Shown: piece by piece, positions 26,907 through 35,800 of the stretch
Position numbering within the stretch: the first letter of the stretch is position 1
Layout of the letters: each line of letters opens with the position of its first letter
From: Betaproteobacteria bacterium
GTDB taxonomy: Bacteria; Pseudomonadota; Gammaproteobacteria; Burkholderiales; Rhodocyclaceae
Reading direction: 5' to 3'
DNA: 64,000 bases
NCBI GenBank assembly: GCA_016705475.1
Contig: JADIYD010000001.1
Coordinates: 62,001 to 126,000, forward strand
Position numbers and translations under genes: made by a program
Notes under the pieces: model-generated
The model's input: the letters and a program-made list of their open reading frames with translations, nothing else
What the model was told of the DNA's origin: nothing
The model's database searches: none

Positions 26907-27067
26907 GATGACTACCTCCAGGCGCTCTTAAACCGGTTAACGGATTCAGCGTGCTGCAGCTTTAATCAAGCATATCCCGTTCCCGGTAGCGGATGGCGAG
27001 CTTCAAAAAAGTGTGCAAACCCTTGGCGAAAGGGCGTTTTCGGCTTTGGCGAGGAGTCAAATGGCGA

Positions 27068-27105
27068 TTTCAAATTTGGCGGTTTTTTCCGGTTGACCGC
27101 AGAAG
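27068..27105 (-). repeat. 38-bp dispersed repeat, copy F (intergenic)
   Basis: Reverse orientation; core CTTCTGCGGTCAACCGG, then AAAAAAC, CGCC and AAATTTGAAA. It lies in the 229-nt gap between the hemerythrin gene and the AAA+ gene, where nothing else was recognised. Confidence 0.9.
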
Positions 27106-27135
27106 TCCGACAATTTGTGCCCTGTTTTGGCGCGT

Positions 27136-27528
27136 TCAGTGCTCCGGGTAGAGCAAGTCCTGGGCAGTCTCGAACAGCTCCCGTTCCTCGAAGCGAACAT
27201 GGTCGTGGAGCAAGGTTGCGAAGCGGGCCAGGATTTCACAGTCCGGTTCGGCCAGCCGCCGGTTCAGATCGCGCAGCTCGGCGTGTTCGGCCAGCGTACG
27301 TTCCACCAGAGGGCTGGCACCAGCAGCCGTCAGCGCCGGCAGCAACTCGCTTTCCTCGGTCTGGAAATGGGGTTCCAGTTCGCTCGCAAACAGGTCGATT
27401 ATTTTTTCCGCCGCCTCGGCAATGGCGATTTCTACGCCCGAATCCGCGGCGAAGCGGGCGAGGCGCGACAGCTTGAGGGCGTGGTGGTGTTCGCGCGAGA
27501 GTTGCAGCAGGGCGGCATGGCGTTTCAT
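27136..27528 (-). CDS. Hemerythrin HHE-domain protein
   Basis: The product is a 130-residue four-helix protein. The iron ligand pattern is visible: HHHALK near residue 15, HFQTEESELLP near 54, HAELRDLN near 82 and HDHVRFEERELFE near 108. It would form a di-iron centre that binds O2 or NO, or that acts in Fe-S repair. It is the last gene of a three-gene minus-strand operon and its ATG overlaps the stop of the NnrS-like gene (ATGA), suggesting a shared role in nitric oxide or oxygen handling. Confidence 0.85.
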   Translation of the reverse strand: MKRHAALLQLSREHHHALKLSRLARFAADSGVEIAIAEAAEKIIDLFASELEPHFQTEESELLPALTAAGASPLVERTLAEHAELRDLNRRLAEPDCEILARFATLLHDHVRFEERELFETAQDLLYPEH

Positions 27529-28592
27529 CGGGCACCTCGTTTGGCGTTACGGCGGACCAGGGTCACCAGCGTTGCAATGAAAACCACCAGCACCAGACCG
27601 TTGAGCAGTGCTGCCTGCTGGCGCAGTGCGAACTGCGCACTCAGGCCGCCGAAAACGCGCAGCGCCAATGTCAGGTGGAGCAGTGCGAGCGGCAGGTAAA
27701 GGGCCGGGTGGTAGGGGATTTTGATGCGGGTAACGGCCGGAAAAATGATCGGCGCGTGGCCGAAGACCATGGAAAAAACGAAGCCGAGGCCGATGGCGTG
27801 CAAGGCTGCATCGCGCCATTCATGGCCGGGCACAAAGGCGCCGGCCAGACCGAGCAGGCCGGCTGCGAAGAGCCAGGCATAGCCGGAAAGCAGGCAGGCG
27901 GCGATAAAGCGGGTCAGCCCCTCGGTTGCGATGTTGCGGCGGGCGATGTCGTAACGCAGTAGCCACAGTGCCAGCGCGATCAAACCGCCGGCAAAAAGCC
28001 GGTCGACCGCAGCAATGGCGCTGACCAGCAGCACCCCGACGATGGCAATGAAGAGCTTTTGGGCAAGCGGCGGCGTGGGCAGAAAACGGGTCAGTTCGAG
28101 CCGTTCGCCGGCGATGGTCAAAACGAGAAAAAGCAGCCACCAGCTGACAGCGACGCTGATATCGCCCGTGGCCAGCCAGAGCAGGTTGCCGACCAGCCAG
28201 CAAGTGGCGGCCAGAGTCAGGATGATGGTAAAAACGGCGACCTGTCGGTTTAGGGCAACGGCGCTGGCGGCGATCAGGCCGAGTGCGGCAAGGCAGCCGA
28301 GGATCTGGCCAATCAGCAGTGGGGTCCCGGCGAGCAAGGCAATGCCGCTGGCACCGGCGGCCAGCGGAGCGAGGTAGGCCCAGTTCCGGCCAGCCGCGAC
28401 GGCGCGTTCGAGGCTGATTACCGTGCCGAAAAAGGCGGCGATCATGAGTGGCCCATGCACGCCGGCGGCCTGCATGGCCGGGCCGGGTACTTCCCAGCCG
28501 AGGCGGGCGAGTCCGGCCATGACCCCGCCGAGTAGCGAGAGCATGCCGAAAAAGAGCAGCGGCAAGCGGCTGCCGGGTTTGAGTTCGGCCAT
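27525..28592 (-). CDS. NnrS-like polytopic membrane protein
   Basis: The product is 355 residues with about 10-12 hydrophobic segments. HGPLMIAAFFGTVISLERAVA and HAIGLGFVFSMVFGHAPIIFPAV resemble the histidine-bearing helices of NnrS, a heme/copper membrane protein that protects against nitrosative stress. It lies between a MIP18-family gene and a hemerythrin gene, in keeping with NO-related function. It starts at 28592, directly after the MIP18 stop. A core-only match to the dispersed repeat lies inside it (27998-28017). Confidence 0.7.
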   Translation of the reverse strand: MAELKPGSRLPLLFFGMLSLLGGVMAGLARLGWEVPGPAMQAAGVHGPLMIAAFFGTVISLERAVAAGRNWAYLAPLAAGASGIALLAGTPLLIGQILGCLAALGLIAASAVALNRQVAVFTIILTLAATCWLVGNLLWLATGDISVAVSWWLLFLVLTIAGERLELTRFLPTPPLAQKLFIAIVGVLLVSAIAAVDRLFAGGLIALALWLLRYDIARRNIATEGLTRFIAACLLSGYAWLFAAGLLGLAGAFVPGHEWRDAALHAIGLGFVFSMVFGHAPIIFPAVTRIKIPYHPALYLPLALLHLTLALRVFGGLSAQFALRQQAALLNGLVLVVFIATLVTLVRRNAKRGAR

Positions 28593-28919
28593 TTATTCCG
28601 AACCTGCCTCATCCCAGCCCAGGCTCCGCCGGCACTTCTCGCTCATCATCGACGGCGCCCAGGGCGGCTCCCAGACGAGGCGGATTTCCGGCTGGCAATC
28701 AGTCGGCAGGATGCGGTCGAGTTCGGCGTAGGCGTCGTCCACGATCATTTCACCCATCGGGCAGGCTGGCGAAGTCATCGTCATTTCGATGAGCAATTTG
28801 CTGCCGTCGAGTTCGATGCGGTAGATCAGGCCAAGATCGACAATGTTGGCGCCGACCTCGGGGTCGACCACCTTGCGCAGGGCGGCGCGAATCTGTTCGG
28901 TATCGAGCACAGCGGTCAT
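28593..28919 (-). CDS. MIP18/DUF59-family iron-sulfur assembly factor (SufT/PaaD-like)
   Basis: The product is 108 residues from ATG 28919. The family signature is clear: VVDPEVGANIVDLGLIYRIEL, then MTSPACPMGEMIVDDA with the conserved reactive cysteine, and VWEPPWAPSMMSEKCRRSLG. Proteins of this family help assemble or deliver Fe-S clusters. An upstream in-frame ATG (28952) would add 11 residues, but it lacks family similarity. It heads the operon with the NnrS-like and hemerythrin genes. Confidence 0.85.
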   Translation of the reverse strand: MTAVLDTEQIRAALRKVVDPEVGANIVDLGLIYRIELDGSKLLIEMTMTSPACPMGEMIVDDAYAELDRILPTDCQPEIRLVWEPPWAPSMMSEKCRRSLGWDEAGSE

Positions 28920-28997
28920 CGGAGCCAGACGTAAGGATGTGGTGAAGGCCATCCTAGCACCGCGTATTTAGGCCGTATTTAGCACGGAGCAAAGAAC

Positions 28998-29280
28998 ATG
29001 GTTCGCTTCATAATTTTTCTGGACGAGTCGTTGGCCGGGAAATTCGAGCAACTGATCGCGGCGCCATCGAAAGTGATCGTCAGCGCGAAACGCCGTCAGG
29101 CCATTGCGTCGCCAAGCTGTCCTGAGTTTATAACCACCATGATCTGACGGCAGCGGCGCTGCACAGCCAACTTGATCACGACAATTGTCTGGCGTCGGTG
29201 ATCCTCAAAGATGCCAGCGCCGACGTTCGGCAATTTGCCGATGCGGGATTTACCTTTGTACTTCCGGTGCAAAGTAGCTG
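28998..29280 (+). pseudogene. nikR: Decayed nickel-responsive regulator NikR
   Basis: The first frame opens MVRFIIFLDESLAGKFEQLI, matching the ribbon-helix-helix N-terminus of NikR, but ends at 29147 after 49 residues and lacks most of the DNA-binding domain. The nickel-binding C-terminal domain is in a different frame: VYNHHDLTAAALHSQ followed by LDHDNCLASVILKDASADVR, with the expected His-His, His and Cys ligands. In that frame a TGA replaces the usual tyrosine codon before VYNHH. The total is about 140 nt shorter than a normal nikR. It lies directly upstream of an intact nickel permease gene, the usual target of NikR. Confidence 0.75.
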
Positions 29281-29393
29281 ACCATTTCCTTGGTTTTTGA
29301 GCCAGCGAAAACGATTGAAATCAATACGAGCAAGGACTTATTGATCCGGCACGTTCTTTGTATGAAGATGGATGAAAAAATCATACCCAGATC

Positions 29394-30203
29394 ATGGAAA
29401 CGCTACCCTCCGACTGGCTGTCAATGTTGATCCTGACCTTCGTGCTCGGCATGAAGCATGGCTTCGACGCTGACCATCTGGCCACCATCGATGGTTTGAC
29501 CCGCTACAACGCCCGCGCCAGGCCCGGTCTGGCGCGCTATTGCGGCACGCTGTTCTCGCTTGGTCATGGCGCAGTCGTGATGGCCATCGCTCTGGGCGTC
29601 TCGGTGCTGGCGGGTCGCTGGGAGGTGCCGGAATGGTTCGGCACGCTGGGTGCCGTGATCTCCATAGCTTTTCTCTTCGCGCTGGGCAGCCTGAACCTGA
29701 CTGCCGTGCTTGCCGCCGAACCGCATGAAATGGTCCAGCCGGTCGGTCTCAAGGGCCGCCTGCTCGGCAACCTGCGTCATGTGTCGCACCCGGTGCTGGT
29801 CGCGCTGGTTGGGGCCTTGTTCGCCCTTTCGTTCGATACCCTGTCGCAGGCTGCCTTCTTTGCCCTGACCGCCACGCAGTTTGGCGGGTGGGAGCATGCC
29901 CTCGTGCTCGGTTTGCTCTTCATGCTCGGTATGTTGCTGACCGACGGCATCAACGGCTTGTGGATCGCGAGGCTTATTGCCCGTGCCGACCAGGTGGCGC
30001 TGATCGCCTCGCGCGTCATGGGCCTTGTCGTATCGGGCGTCAGCCTGTTGGTCGCCGCTTTCGGTGTCGCCAAAATGCTATCGCCGGCCGTCGATATGTG
30101 GAGCGAAGGCAAGGAATTGATATTCGGCTTCTTGTTGGTGGTGATTATTGCCATGAGCTTTATCGCTGCCGTGCGTCTGGCGCGCCGGCCTTCGGTGGCT
30201 TGA
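29394..30203 (+). CDS. High-affinity nickel/cobalt permease, NiCoT (HoxN/NixA) family
   Basis: The product is 269 residues with about eight membrane segments. The NiCoT signature H-x4-DH is present near the N-terminus as GMKHGFDADHLATIDGL (His22, Asp27-His28), and a second family motif LFSLGHGAVVMAI follows; FDTLSQAAFF is the third. It imports Ni2+ (or Co2+) for hydrogenase assembly. The gene lies 113 nt after the decayed nikR, so nickel repression may be lost unless another NikR exists. A weak promoter-like AT-rich stretch precedes it (29330-29380). Confidence 0.9.
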   Translation: METLPSDWLSMLILTFVLGMKHGFDADHLATIDGLTRYNARARPGLARYCGTLFSLGHGAVVMAIALGVSVLAGRWEVPEWFGTLGAVISIAFLFALGSLNLTAVLAAEPHEMVQPVGLKGRLLGNLRHVSHPVLVALVGALFALSFDTLSQAAFFALTATQFGGWEHALVLGLLFMLGMLLTDGINGLWIARLIARADQVALIASRVMGLVVSGVSLLVAAFGVAKMLSPAVDMWSEGKELIFGFLLVVIIAMSFIAAVRLARRPSVA

Positions 30204-30312
30204 CTACAGACGACGAGGGATGACTTCCGAAGGGCATGCGGTGCCTGACCGGCATGTTCATCCGACCGAGCCGCGAAGCCTGCGCCTGAGCAAAAGCCAT
30301 CGATTCTGAAGC

Positions 30313-30329
30313 TGTAATTATGAATTACA
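30313..30329. promoter_or_regulatory. Palindromic candidate operator upstream of maeB
   Basis: A perfect inverted repeat of 7 bp, TGTAATT and AATTACA with a 3-nt spacer, lies about 70 bp upstream of the maeB start in an AT-rich gap. Its size and symmetry suit a dimeric regulator such as a GntR-family protein. No regulator gene is adjacent. Confidence 0.4.
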
Positions 30330-30399
30330 CTTCCAGTGGGGGAAGGATTGGAGTAATCTAAACGGTTTTTCCCCAATACCTAAACCTCCAGGAGAATCC

Positions 30400-32676
30400 G
30401 TGGAAAAGGATCTGCGCGAAGCTGCTCTCGAATACCATCGCTGGCCCACTCCGGGCAAGATTTCCGTCCGCCCGACCAAGGGCCTGACTAACCAACGCGA
30501 TCTCGCGCTGGCCTACTCCCCGGGTGTTGCTGCTGCCTGCGATGCGATTGTCGAAGATCCGGCGACGGCCGCCTGGTACACCTCGCGTGCCAATCTCGTT
30601 GGTGTCATCACCAACGGCACAGCGGTGCTCGGACTTGGCAATATTGGCCCGCTAGCCGCCAAGCCAGTGATGGAAGGCAAGGGTTGCCTGTTCAAGAAAT
30701 TCGCCGGGATTGATGTTTTCGACATCGAACTGGCCGAGAACGACCCGGACAAGCTGATCGACATGATCGCTGCCATGGAGCCGACGCTCGGCGGTATCAA
30801 CCTCGAGGACATCAAGGCGCCGGAATGCTTCTACATTGAAGAGAAGCTCAAGGCGCGGATGAACATTCCGGTTTTCCACGATGACCAGCACGGCACCGCG
30901 ATCATTTCCGGCGCCGCCATGCTCAATGGCCTCAAGGTCGTTGACAAGAAGATCGACGAGGTCAAGGTTGTCGTCTCGGGCGCCGGCGCAGCAGCCATCT
31001 CCTGCGTGAACCTGTGGTGCGATCTCGGCGTCAAGCGCGAGAACATCACCATTTGCGACTCAAAGGGCGTCATCTACGTAGGCCGCCCGGGCGGCATGGA
31101 CGAGACCAAGGCGCGTTACGCTCAAGATACGGAGAAACGCACGCTGGCCGACGCCATGGTTGGCTGCGACATCTTCCTCGGCCTTTCCGCTGCCGGCGTG
31201 GTCAAGCAGGACATGGTCAAATCCATGGCCGACAAGCCGATGGTCTTCGCTCTGGCCAACCCGACTCCGGAAATCATGCCGGAACTGGTCAAGGAAGTTC
31301 GCCCGGATGCGATCATCGCTACCGGCCGTTCCGACTACGTGAACCAGGTCAACAACGTCCTCTGCTTCCCGTTCATTTTCCGTGGCGCGCTCGACGTGGG
31401 CGCTACGCGCATTACCGAAGAAATGAAGATGGCTTCCGTTCGCGCCATTGCCGAACTGGCCGAAGCCGAAGTGACCGACGAAGTGGCCATGGCCTATCCT
31501 GGTGCCGACTTGTCTTTTGGCCCGGAATACCTGATTCCCAAGCCTTTCGATCCGCGCCTGATTGTAAAGATTGCCCCGGCAGTCGCGCAGGCTGCCATGG
31601 ACTCCGGTGTTGCGACCCGTCCGATCACCGATTGGGCTGCCTACCGCGCCAAGCTGTCCGAGTTCGTTTATCACACCGGCGTCGGCATGCGCGCCATCTT
31701 CCAGGCCGCCCGTCAGGCCAAGGGCAAGCGCATCATTTTCTCGGAAGGCGAAGAAGAGCGCGTCTTGCGCGCTGTTCAGGTCGTGATCGAGGAAAAGTTC
31801 GCGCGTCCGATCCTGATCGGCCGTCCGGATGTCATCGAGCGCCGCCTCGAAAAGGCCAAGCTGCGCATCAAGCCGGGCGTCGATTTCGACATCGTCAACC
31901 CGGAATCCGATGAGCGCTACCGCGAATGCTGGCAGGCGTATCACAAGCTGATGGTACGCCGCGGTGTCACGCCGGGCATTGCCAAGGATGCGCTGCGCCG
32001 CAAGCCGACCGTGATCGGCGCCATGCTGCTCAGGCTCGGCTATGCCGACGGCCTGATCTGCGGCATGACCGGGCAGTACAGCCACCATCTGGGCGTGGTC
32101 CAGAACATCATTGGCAAGCGCAGTGGCGTCCATACGCTGGCAGCGATGAATTACCTGATGTTGCCGGGCCGCTCGCTGTTCATCTGCGACACGCATGTGA
32201 ATGAAAACCCGGATGCTCAGGAGATTGCCGAGATGACCTTGATGGCAGCCGAGCAGGTCAAGCGTTTCGGCATGAATCCGAAGGTTGCGCTGTTGTCGCA
32301 TTCCAACTTCGGCTCCTCAAGTTCCGAGTCGTCCCGCAAGATGGGGGCAGCGGCGAGCCTGATCGATGCAATGTCTGCCGGCGAGCTGGAAGTCGATGGC
32401 GAAATGCATGGCGACTCCGCGCTGAACGAAGACATTCGTCGCGAAGCGAACCCGGATTCGCCGCTCAAGGGCGAAGCCAACCTGCTGATCATGCCGAATA
32501 TCGACGCTGCCAATATCTCCTACAACCTGATCAAGATGACCGGTGGCGAAGGCGTCACCATCGGCCCCATCCTGCTCGGTGTGGCCCGTCCGGTGCATGT
32601 CATGACCGCCACGGCGACCGTTCGCCGTCTGGTCAACATGACCGCGCTGGCCGTTGTGGAATCCATGGAGCGCTAA
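30400..32676 (+). CDS. maeB: NADP-dependent malic enzyme with phosphotransacetylase-like domain (MaeB)
   Basis: The product is 758 residues. The N-terminal malic enzyme part (about 1-425) converts malate to pyruvate and CO2 with NADP; visible motifs include YSPGVAAAC, FHDDQHGTA and VVSGAGAAAISC. The C-terminal half (about 430-758) is a phosphate acetyltransferase-like regulatory domain (IIFSEGEEERVLRA), usual in the long MaeB class and responsive to acetyl-CoA. The start is GTG at 30400 with CAGGAG 8 nt upstream. A strong terminator follows. Confidence 0.95.
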   Translation: MEKDLREAALEYHRWPTPGKISVRPTKGLTNQRDLALAYSPGVAAACDAIVEDPATAAWYTSRANLVGVITNGTAVLGLGNIGPLAAKPVMEGKGCLFKKFAGIDVFDIELAENDPDKLIDMIAAMEPTLGGINLEDIKAPECFYIEEKLKARMNIPVFHDDQHGTAIISGAAMLNGLKVVDKKIDEVKVVVSGAGAAAISCVNLWCDLGVKRENITICDSKGVIYVGRPGGMDETKARYAQDTEKRTLADAMVGCDIFLGLSAAGVVKQDMVKSMADKPMVFALANPTPEIMPELVKEVRPDAIIATGRSDYVNQVNNVLCFPFIFRGALDVGATRITEEMKMASVRAIAELAEAEVTDEVAMAYPGADLSFGPEYLIPKPFDPRLIVKIAPAVAQAAMDSGVATRPITDWAAYRAKLSEFVYHTGVGMRAIFQAARQAKGKRIIFSEGEEERVLRAVQVVIEEKFARPILIGRPDVIERRLEKAKLRIKPGVDFDIVNPESDERYRECWQAYHKLMVRRGVTPGIAKDALRRKPTVIGAMLLRLGYADGLICGMTGQYSHHLGVVQNIIGKRSGVHTLAAMNYLMLPGRSLFICDTHVNENPDAQEIAEMTLMAAEQVKRFGMNPKVALLSHSNFGSSSSESSRKMGAAASLIDAMSAGELEVDGEMHGDSALNEDIRREANPDSPLKGEANLLIMPNIDAANISYNLIKMTGGEGVTIGPILLGVARPVHVMTATATVRRLVNMTALAVVESMER

Positions 32677-32684
32677 ACTCGGCG

Positions 32685-32726
32685 CAAAAAAAAGGCGCGG
32701 GAGGGAAACCTCGCCGCGTCTTTTTT
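32685..32726 (+). terminator. Rho-independent terminator after maeB
   Basis: An A tract leads into a stem GGCGCGG-GAGG / CCTC-GCCGCGTC with a short GAAA-type loop, followed by TTTTTT. The T tract runs straight into a reverse copy of the 38-bp dispersed repeat. Confidence 0.85.
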
Positions 32727-32760
32727 CATTTTTGCCCAATTTTTCCAGTCGACCGCAGCA
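32724..32760 (-). repeat. 38-bp dispersed repeat, copy G (after the maeB terminator)
   Basis: Reverse orientation; core TGCTGCGGTCGACTGG, then AAAAATT, GGGC and AAAAATGAAA. Its T-rich end is the terminator T tract. Confidence 0.88.
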
Positions 32761-32778
32761 GGGCGGCCAGCGGTTGTC

Positions 32779-34125
32779 TTACTCGCTCAATCCAGCCAGT
32801 ATCTTGCCGTGAATGCCGCCAAAACCGCCGTTGCTCATGACCAGGATGTGGTCGCCCGGTTGTGCCGCGATAACGATCTGATCAACTAATCTGGCCAGGT
32901 CGTCCTCGACCGTGACGCGCTCACCCATCGGCGCCAGGGCTTCGCGCGCATCCCAGCCAAGATTGCCGGCATAGCAGAACGCCAAGTCGACTTCGCTCAG
33001 GCTATCCGGCAGCTGCGCCTTCATTGTCCCCAGCTTCATGGTGTTCGAGCGCGGCTCCAGGACGGCGAGAATGCGAGCCTTGCCGACTTTGCGTCGGAGG
33101 CCGGCTACGGTCGTGGCAATAGCGGTCGGATGGTGCGCGAAATCGTCGTAAACCGTCACGCCGCGTATTTCGCCGCGCACTTCCATGCGCCGTTTGACAT
33201 TCTCGAAGCGCGACAGCGCATCCAGCCCCTGTTCCAGCGGTACGCCGACATGACGGGCAGCGAGCAACGCAGCGCAGGCGTTGGCGCGGTTATGGTCGCC
33301 GGAAAGCCCCCAGACCGTGCGCCTGACCTTGCCGTCGGGTGAATGCAAAACCAGCTCGCCACGAGCATCATCACCCGTCACGCGGTAACCGTTCGGGTCG
33401 TTGAAACGCTCGACTGGCGTCCAGCAACCGCGTTGCAAAACGCGATCAAGGCTGGCCTCGGCCGCATTGGAAATAATCAGCCCGGATTGCGGCAGGATGC
33501 GCACGAGGTGATGAAATTGCGTTTCGATCGCCGCCAGATCGCTGAAAATGTCCGCGTGATCGAATTCGAGATTATTCAGGACGACCGTCCGCGGGCGGTA
33601 GTGGACGAACTTGGAGCGCTTGTCGCAGAAAGCCGTGTCGTATTCGTCGGCCTCGATGACAAAGAACGGTGTGCCGCCGAGCCGGGCAGAGACGCCGAAA
33701 TTCATCGGTACGCCACCGATCAGGAAGCCGGGGTCCATGTTGGCGGCGTCGAGTATCCAGGCCAGCATCGAAGCCGTCGTCGTCTTGCCGTGCGTGCCGG
33801 CGACGCCAAGCACCCAGCGGCCTTGCAGCAGGTTCTCGGCCAGCCATTGCGGCCCGGAAACGTAGGGCAGGCCCTTGTCGAGAATGGCTTCGAGCAGCGG
33901 ATTGCCCCGCGAAACGGCATTGCCGATCACGAAGACATCCGGCTTTAGCGCCAACTGGTCGGTGTCGAAACCTTCGACCAGTTCGATGCCGGCTTCCCGC
34001 AGCTGGTCGCTCATCGGCGGATAGACGTTGGCGTCGCAGCCGGTGACCGTGTGGCCGGAGTCGACCGCCAATTGGGCAACGCCGCCCATGAAGGTGCCGC
34101 AGATGCCGAGAATGTGAATGTGCAT
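32779..34125 (-). CDS. mpl: UDP-N-acetylmuramate:L-alanyl-gamma-D-glutamyl-meso-diaminopimelate ligase (Mpl)
   Basis: The product is 448 residues from ATG 34125. It starts MHIHILGICGTFMGG (nucleotide-binding fold), then GVAGTHGKTTTASMLA as the ATP loop, EADEYDTAF, and the Mur-ligase C-terminal domain with YDDFAHHPTAI. Mpl ligates recycled murein tripeptide to UDP-MurNAc, saving cell-wall material. It is convergent with maeB and divergent from the nucleotidyltransferase-like gene. A longer upstream frame lacks the family N-terminus. Confidence 0.95.
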   Translation of the reverse strand: MHIHILGICGTFMGGVAQLAVDSGHTVTGCDANVYPPMSDQLREAGIELVEGFDTDQLALKPDVFVIGNAVSRGNPLLEAILDKGLPYVSGPQWLAENLLQGRWVLGVAGTHGKTTTASMLAWILDAANMDPGFLIGGVPMNFGVSARLGGTPFFVIEADEYDTAFCDKRSKFVHYRPRTVVLNNLEFDHADIFSDLAAIETQFHHLVRILPQSGLIISNAAEASLDRVLQRGCWTPVERFNDPNGYRVTGDDARGELVLHSPDGKVRRTVWGLSGDHNRANACAALLAARHVGVPLEQGLDALSRFENVKRRMEVRGEIRGVTVYDDFAHHPTAIATTVAGLRRKVGKARILAVLEPRSNTMKLGTMKAQLPDSLSEVDLAFCYAGNLGWDAREALAPMGERVTVEDDLARLVDQIVIAAQPGDHILVMSNGGFGGIHGKILAGLSE

Positions 34126-34175
34126 TTCAGTTTGAGCCGTTAGAATGGGGGCGATTTTACCTTGATCGAGTCCCC

Positions 34176-34766
34176 ATGACCCGTCATGAACGGCAACGTA
34201 CAAGCTCCGGTACCCGGGGCAGCATCGCCAGCGCCGCCGCCCGTCTGATGGCGGAGGACGGCATTACCGACTATCACCACGCTAAAAAGAAGGCCGCACG
34301 ACTCTTGGGGCTGCCCGAGAATTCGCCTTTTCCGGACAATGCCGAGGTCGAGGCGGAGCTACGGGCGTATCGCAGTCTCTATCAGGGCGAGGACCACGCC
34401 GAGCTGATCGCCGCCTTGCGCCATTCGGCGCTGGAACTGCTCGATTTGCTGGCGATTTTTAATCCCTATTTGACGGGCTCGGTACTCGACGGCACGGCTG
34501 GCGAGCATTCGAGCATCGATATCCTGCTCTTTGCCGACAGTGCCAAGGAGGTTGAGATATTTCTGCTCAATCGCGGTATCGATGTCTCGCATGTCGAATC
34601 GCGAAATGAGCGGGTCGAGGCTGTCTTGCGCATGGAAACCGATACAGCCGATGCGGACCTCATCATCATGCCGCCAAACATGGAGCGGGTGAGCCTGAAA
34701 CGTCATGATGGTCTCCCACATGATCGCGTCCGGGCCGATGCATTGCGTGCCCTGCTAAAGGAATAG
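34176..34766 (+). CDS. Nucleotidyltransferase-like protein
   Basis: The product is 196 residues. The C-terminal half shows a minimal nucleotidyltransferase pattern, PYLTGSVLDGTAGEHSSIDILLFAD, with G-S and D-x-D-like acidic residues, and a later ADLIIMPPNM that may provide the third acidic position. The N-terminal half is helical and charged (DYHHAKKKAARLLG). Partner and substrate are unknown; such proteins occur in antitoxin or RNA-modifying families, but nothing toxin-like is adjacent. Confidence 0.65.
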   Translation: MTRHERQRTSSGTRGSIASAAARLMAEDGITDYHHAKKKAARLLGLPENSPFPDNAEVEAELRAYRSLYQGEDHAELIAALRHSALELLDLLAIFNPYLTGSVLDGTAGEHSSIDILLFADSAKEVEIFLLNRGIDVSHVESRNERVEAVLRMETDTADADLIIMPPNMERVSLKRHDGLPHDRVRADALRALLKE

Positions 34767-34805
34767 ACTGGACAAGTTGCAGCTATTTGCGGCAAACTTG
34801 CAGCC

Positions 34806-35285
34806 ATGACGAAGCGAAAAACTGCTTCCAAGCCGGCCGACAAGCCCCTCATTCTCGTAATGCACGGGCCGAATCTGAACCTGCTTGGCACACGTGAACC
34901 TGAGCACTACGGTCGGGTAACCCTCTCGGATATCAACATGTCGCTGGCGCGCATGGCTGAGACGGCCGGCGTTGAACTGGAAGCCTTCCAGAGCAACCAT
35001 GAAGGTGCGCTAATCGAGCGCATTCATGCGGCGCGCGAACAGGGTGTCCGCGCCATCATCATCAATCCGGCGGCCTACACGCACACCAGCGTGGCCTTGC
35101 GTGATGCCCTGGCGGCCGTGGCAATTCCGTTCGTCGAAGTGCATCTTTCCAACGTGCATGCGCGGGAACCGTTCCGCCATCATTCGTATTTTTCGGACCT
35201 GGCCATTGGTGTCATCTGTGGGCTGGGTCATGAGGGCTACTTGCTGGCCCTCGAATATCTGCTTAACAAGCTTAATATCGAATAG
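34806..35285 (+). CDS. aroQ: Type II 3-dehydroquinate dehydratase
   Basis: The product is 159 residues. The family markers are HGPNLNLLGTREPEHYG (catalytic Tyr in the lid), QSNHEGALIERI, NPAAYTHTSVAL and EVHLSNVHAREPFRHHS. It catalyses the third shikimate step, as a dodecamer in known members. A short N-terminal extension of about 14 basic residues (KRKTASKPADKP) precedes the core. aroQ just before accBC is a common proteobacterial arrangement. Confidence 0.95.
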   Translation: MTKRKTASKPADKPLILVMHGPNLNLLGTREPEHYGRVTLSDINMSLARMAETAGVELEAFQSNHEGALIERIHAAREQGVRAIIINPAAYTHTSVALRDALAAVAIPFVEVHLSNVHAREPFRHHSYFSDLAIGVICGLGHEGYLLALEYLLNKLNIE

Positions 35286-35340
35286 TCCGGCTCAGGCCGG
35301 GCATGTGTGCCCGACGGGCGCTACACAGAAGGGAGTCTCC

Positions 35341-35793
35341 ATGGATCTGCGTAAACTCAAGAAACTTATCGACCTCGTTCAGGAATCAGGTATTTCCGAA
35401 CTGGAAGTGACGGAAGGCGAAGAAAAGGTTCGCATCGCCAAGCACTACGGTGCCGTTGCTGCCGCACCGCAGCAGTACTATGCGCCGCCTCCGCCGGTCG
35501 CGCTGGGCGCCCCTGTTGCTTCCTCGGTTAATCTGGATGACGAAGACGAATTGCCCGAAGGTCATATCGTCAAATCGCCGATGGTCGGCACCTTCTATCG
35601 CTCCCCGTCGCCCGGTGCTGATGCCTTCGTGCAGATCGGCCAGACCGTCAAGCAAGGCGAAACTATTTGCATCATCGAAGCCATGAAGTTGCTCAACGAG
35701 ATCGAGGCCGATGCATCGGGCGTGATCAAGGCCATCCTGGTCGAGAATGGCGAGCCGGTGGAGTTCGGTGAGCCGCTTTATGTGATTGGCTGA
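35341..35793 (+). CDS. accB: Acetyl-CoA carboxylase biotin carboxyl carrier protein
   Basis: The product is 150 residues from ATG 35341, preceded by GAAGGGAG. The N-terminal recognition helix (MDLRKLKKLIDLVQESG) leads to a Pro/Ala linker and then a biotinyl domain with EAMKLLNEI; the lysine is the biotin site. It carries CO2 between AccC and the carboxyltransferase AccAD in fatty acid synthesis. A longer frame from 35026 is an overlap with aroQ. Confidence 0.96.
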   Translation: MDLRKLKKLIDLVQESGISELEVTEGEEKVRIAKHYGAVAAAPQQYYAPPPPVALGAPVASSVNLDDEDELPEGHIVKSPMVGTFYRSPSPGADAFVQIGQTVKQGETICIIEAMKLLNEIEADASGVIKAILVENGEPVEFGEPLYVIG

Positions 35794-35800
35794 TATGGCC

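Noticed and set aside
31060..32301. 413-residue frame antisense to maeB, and a 445-residue frame antisense to accC (36002-37339)
   Set aside because: Both lie fully inside highly conserved genes on the other strand.
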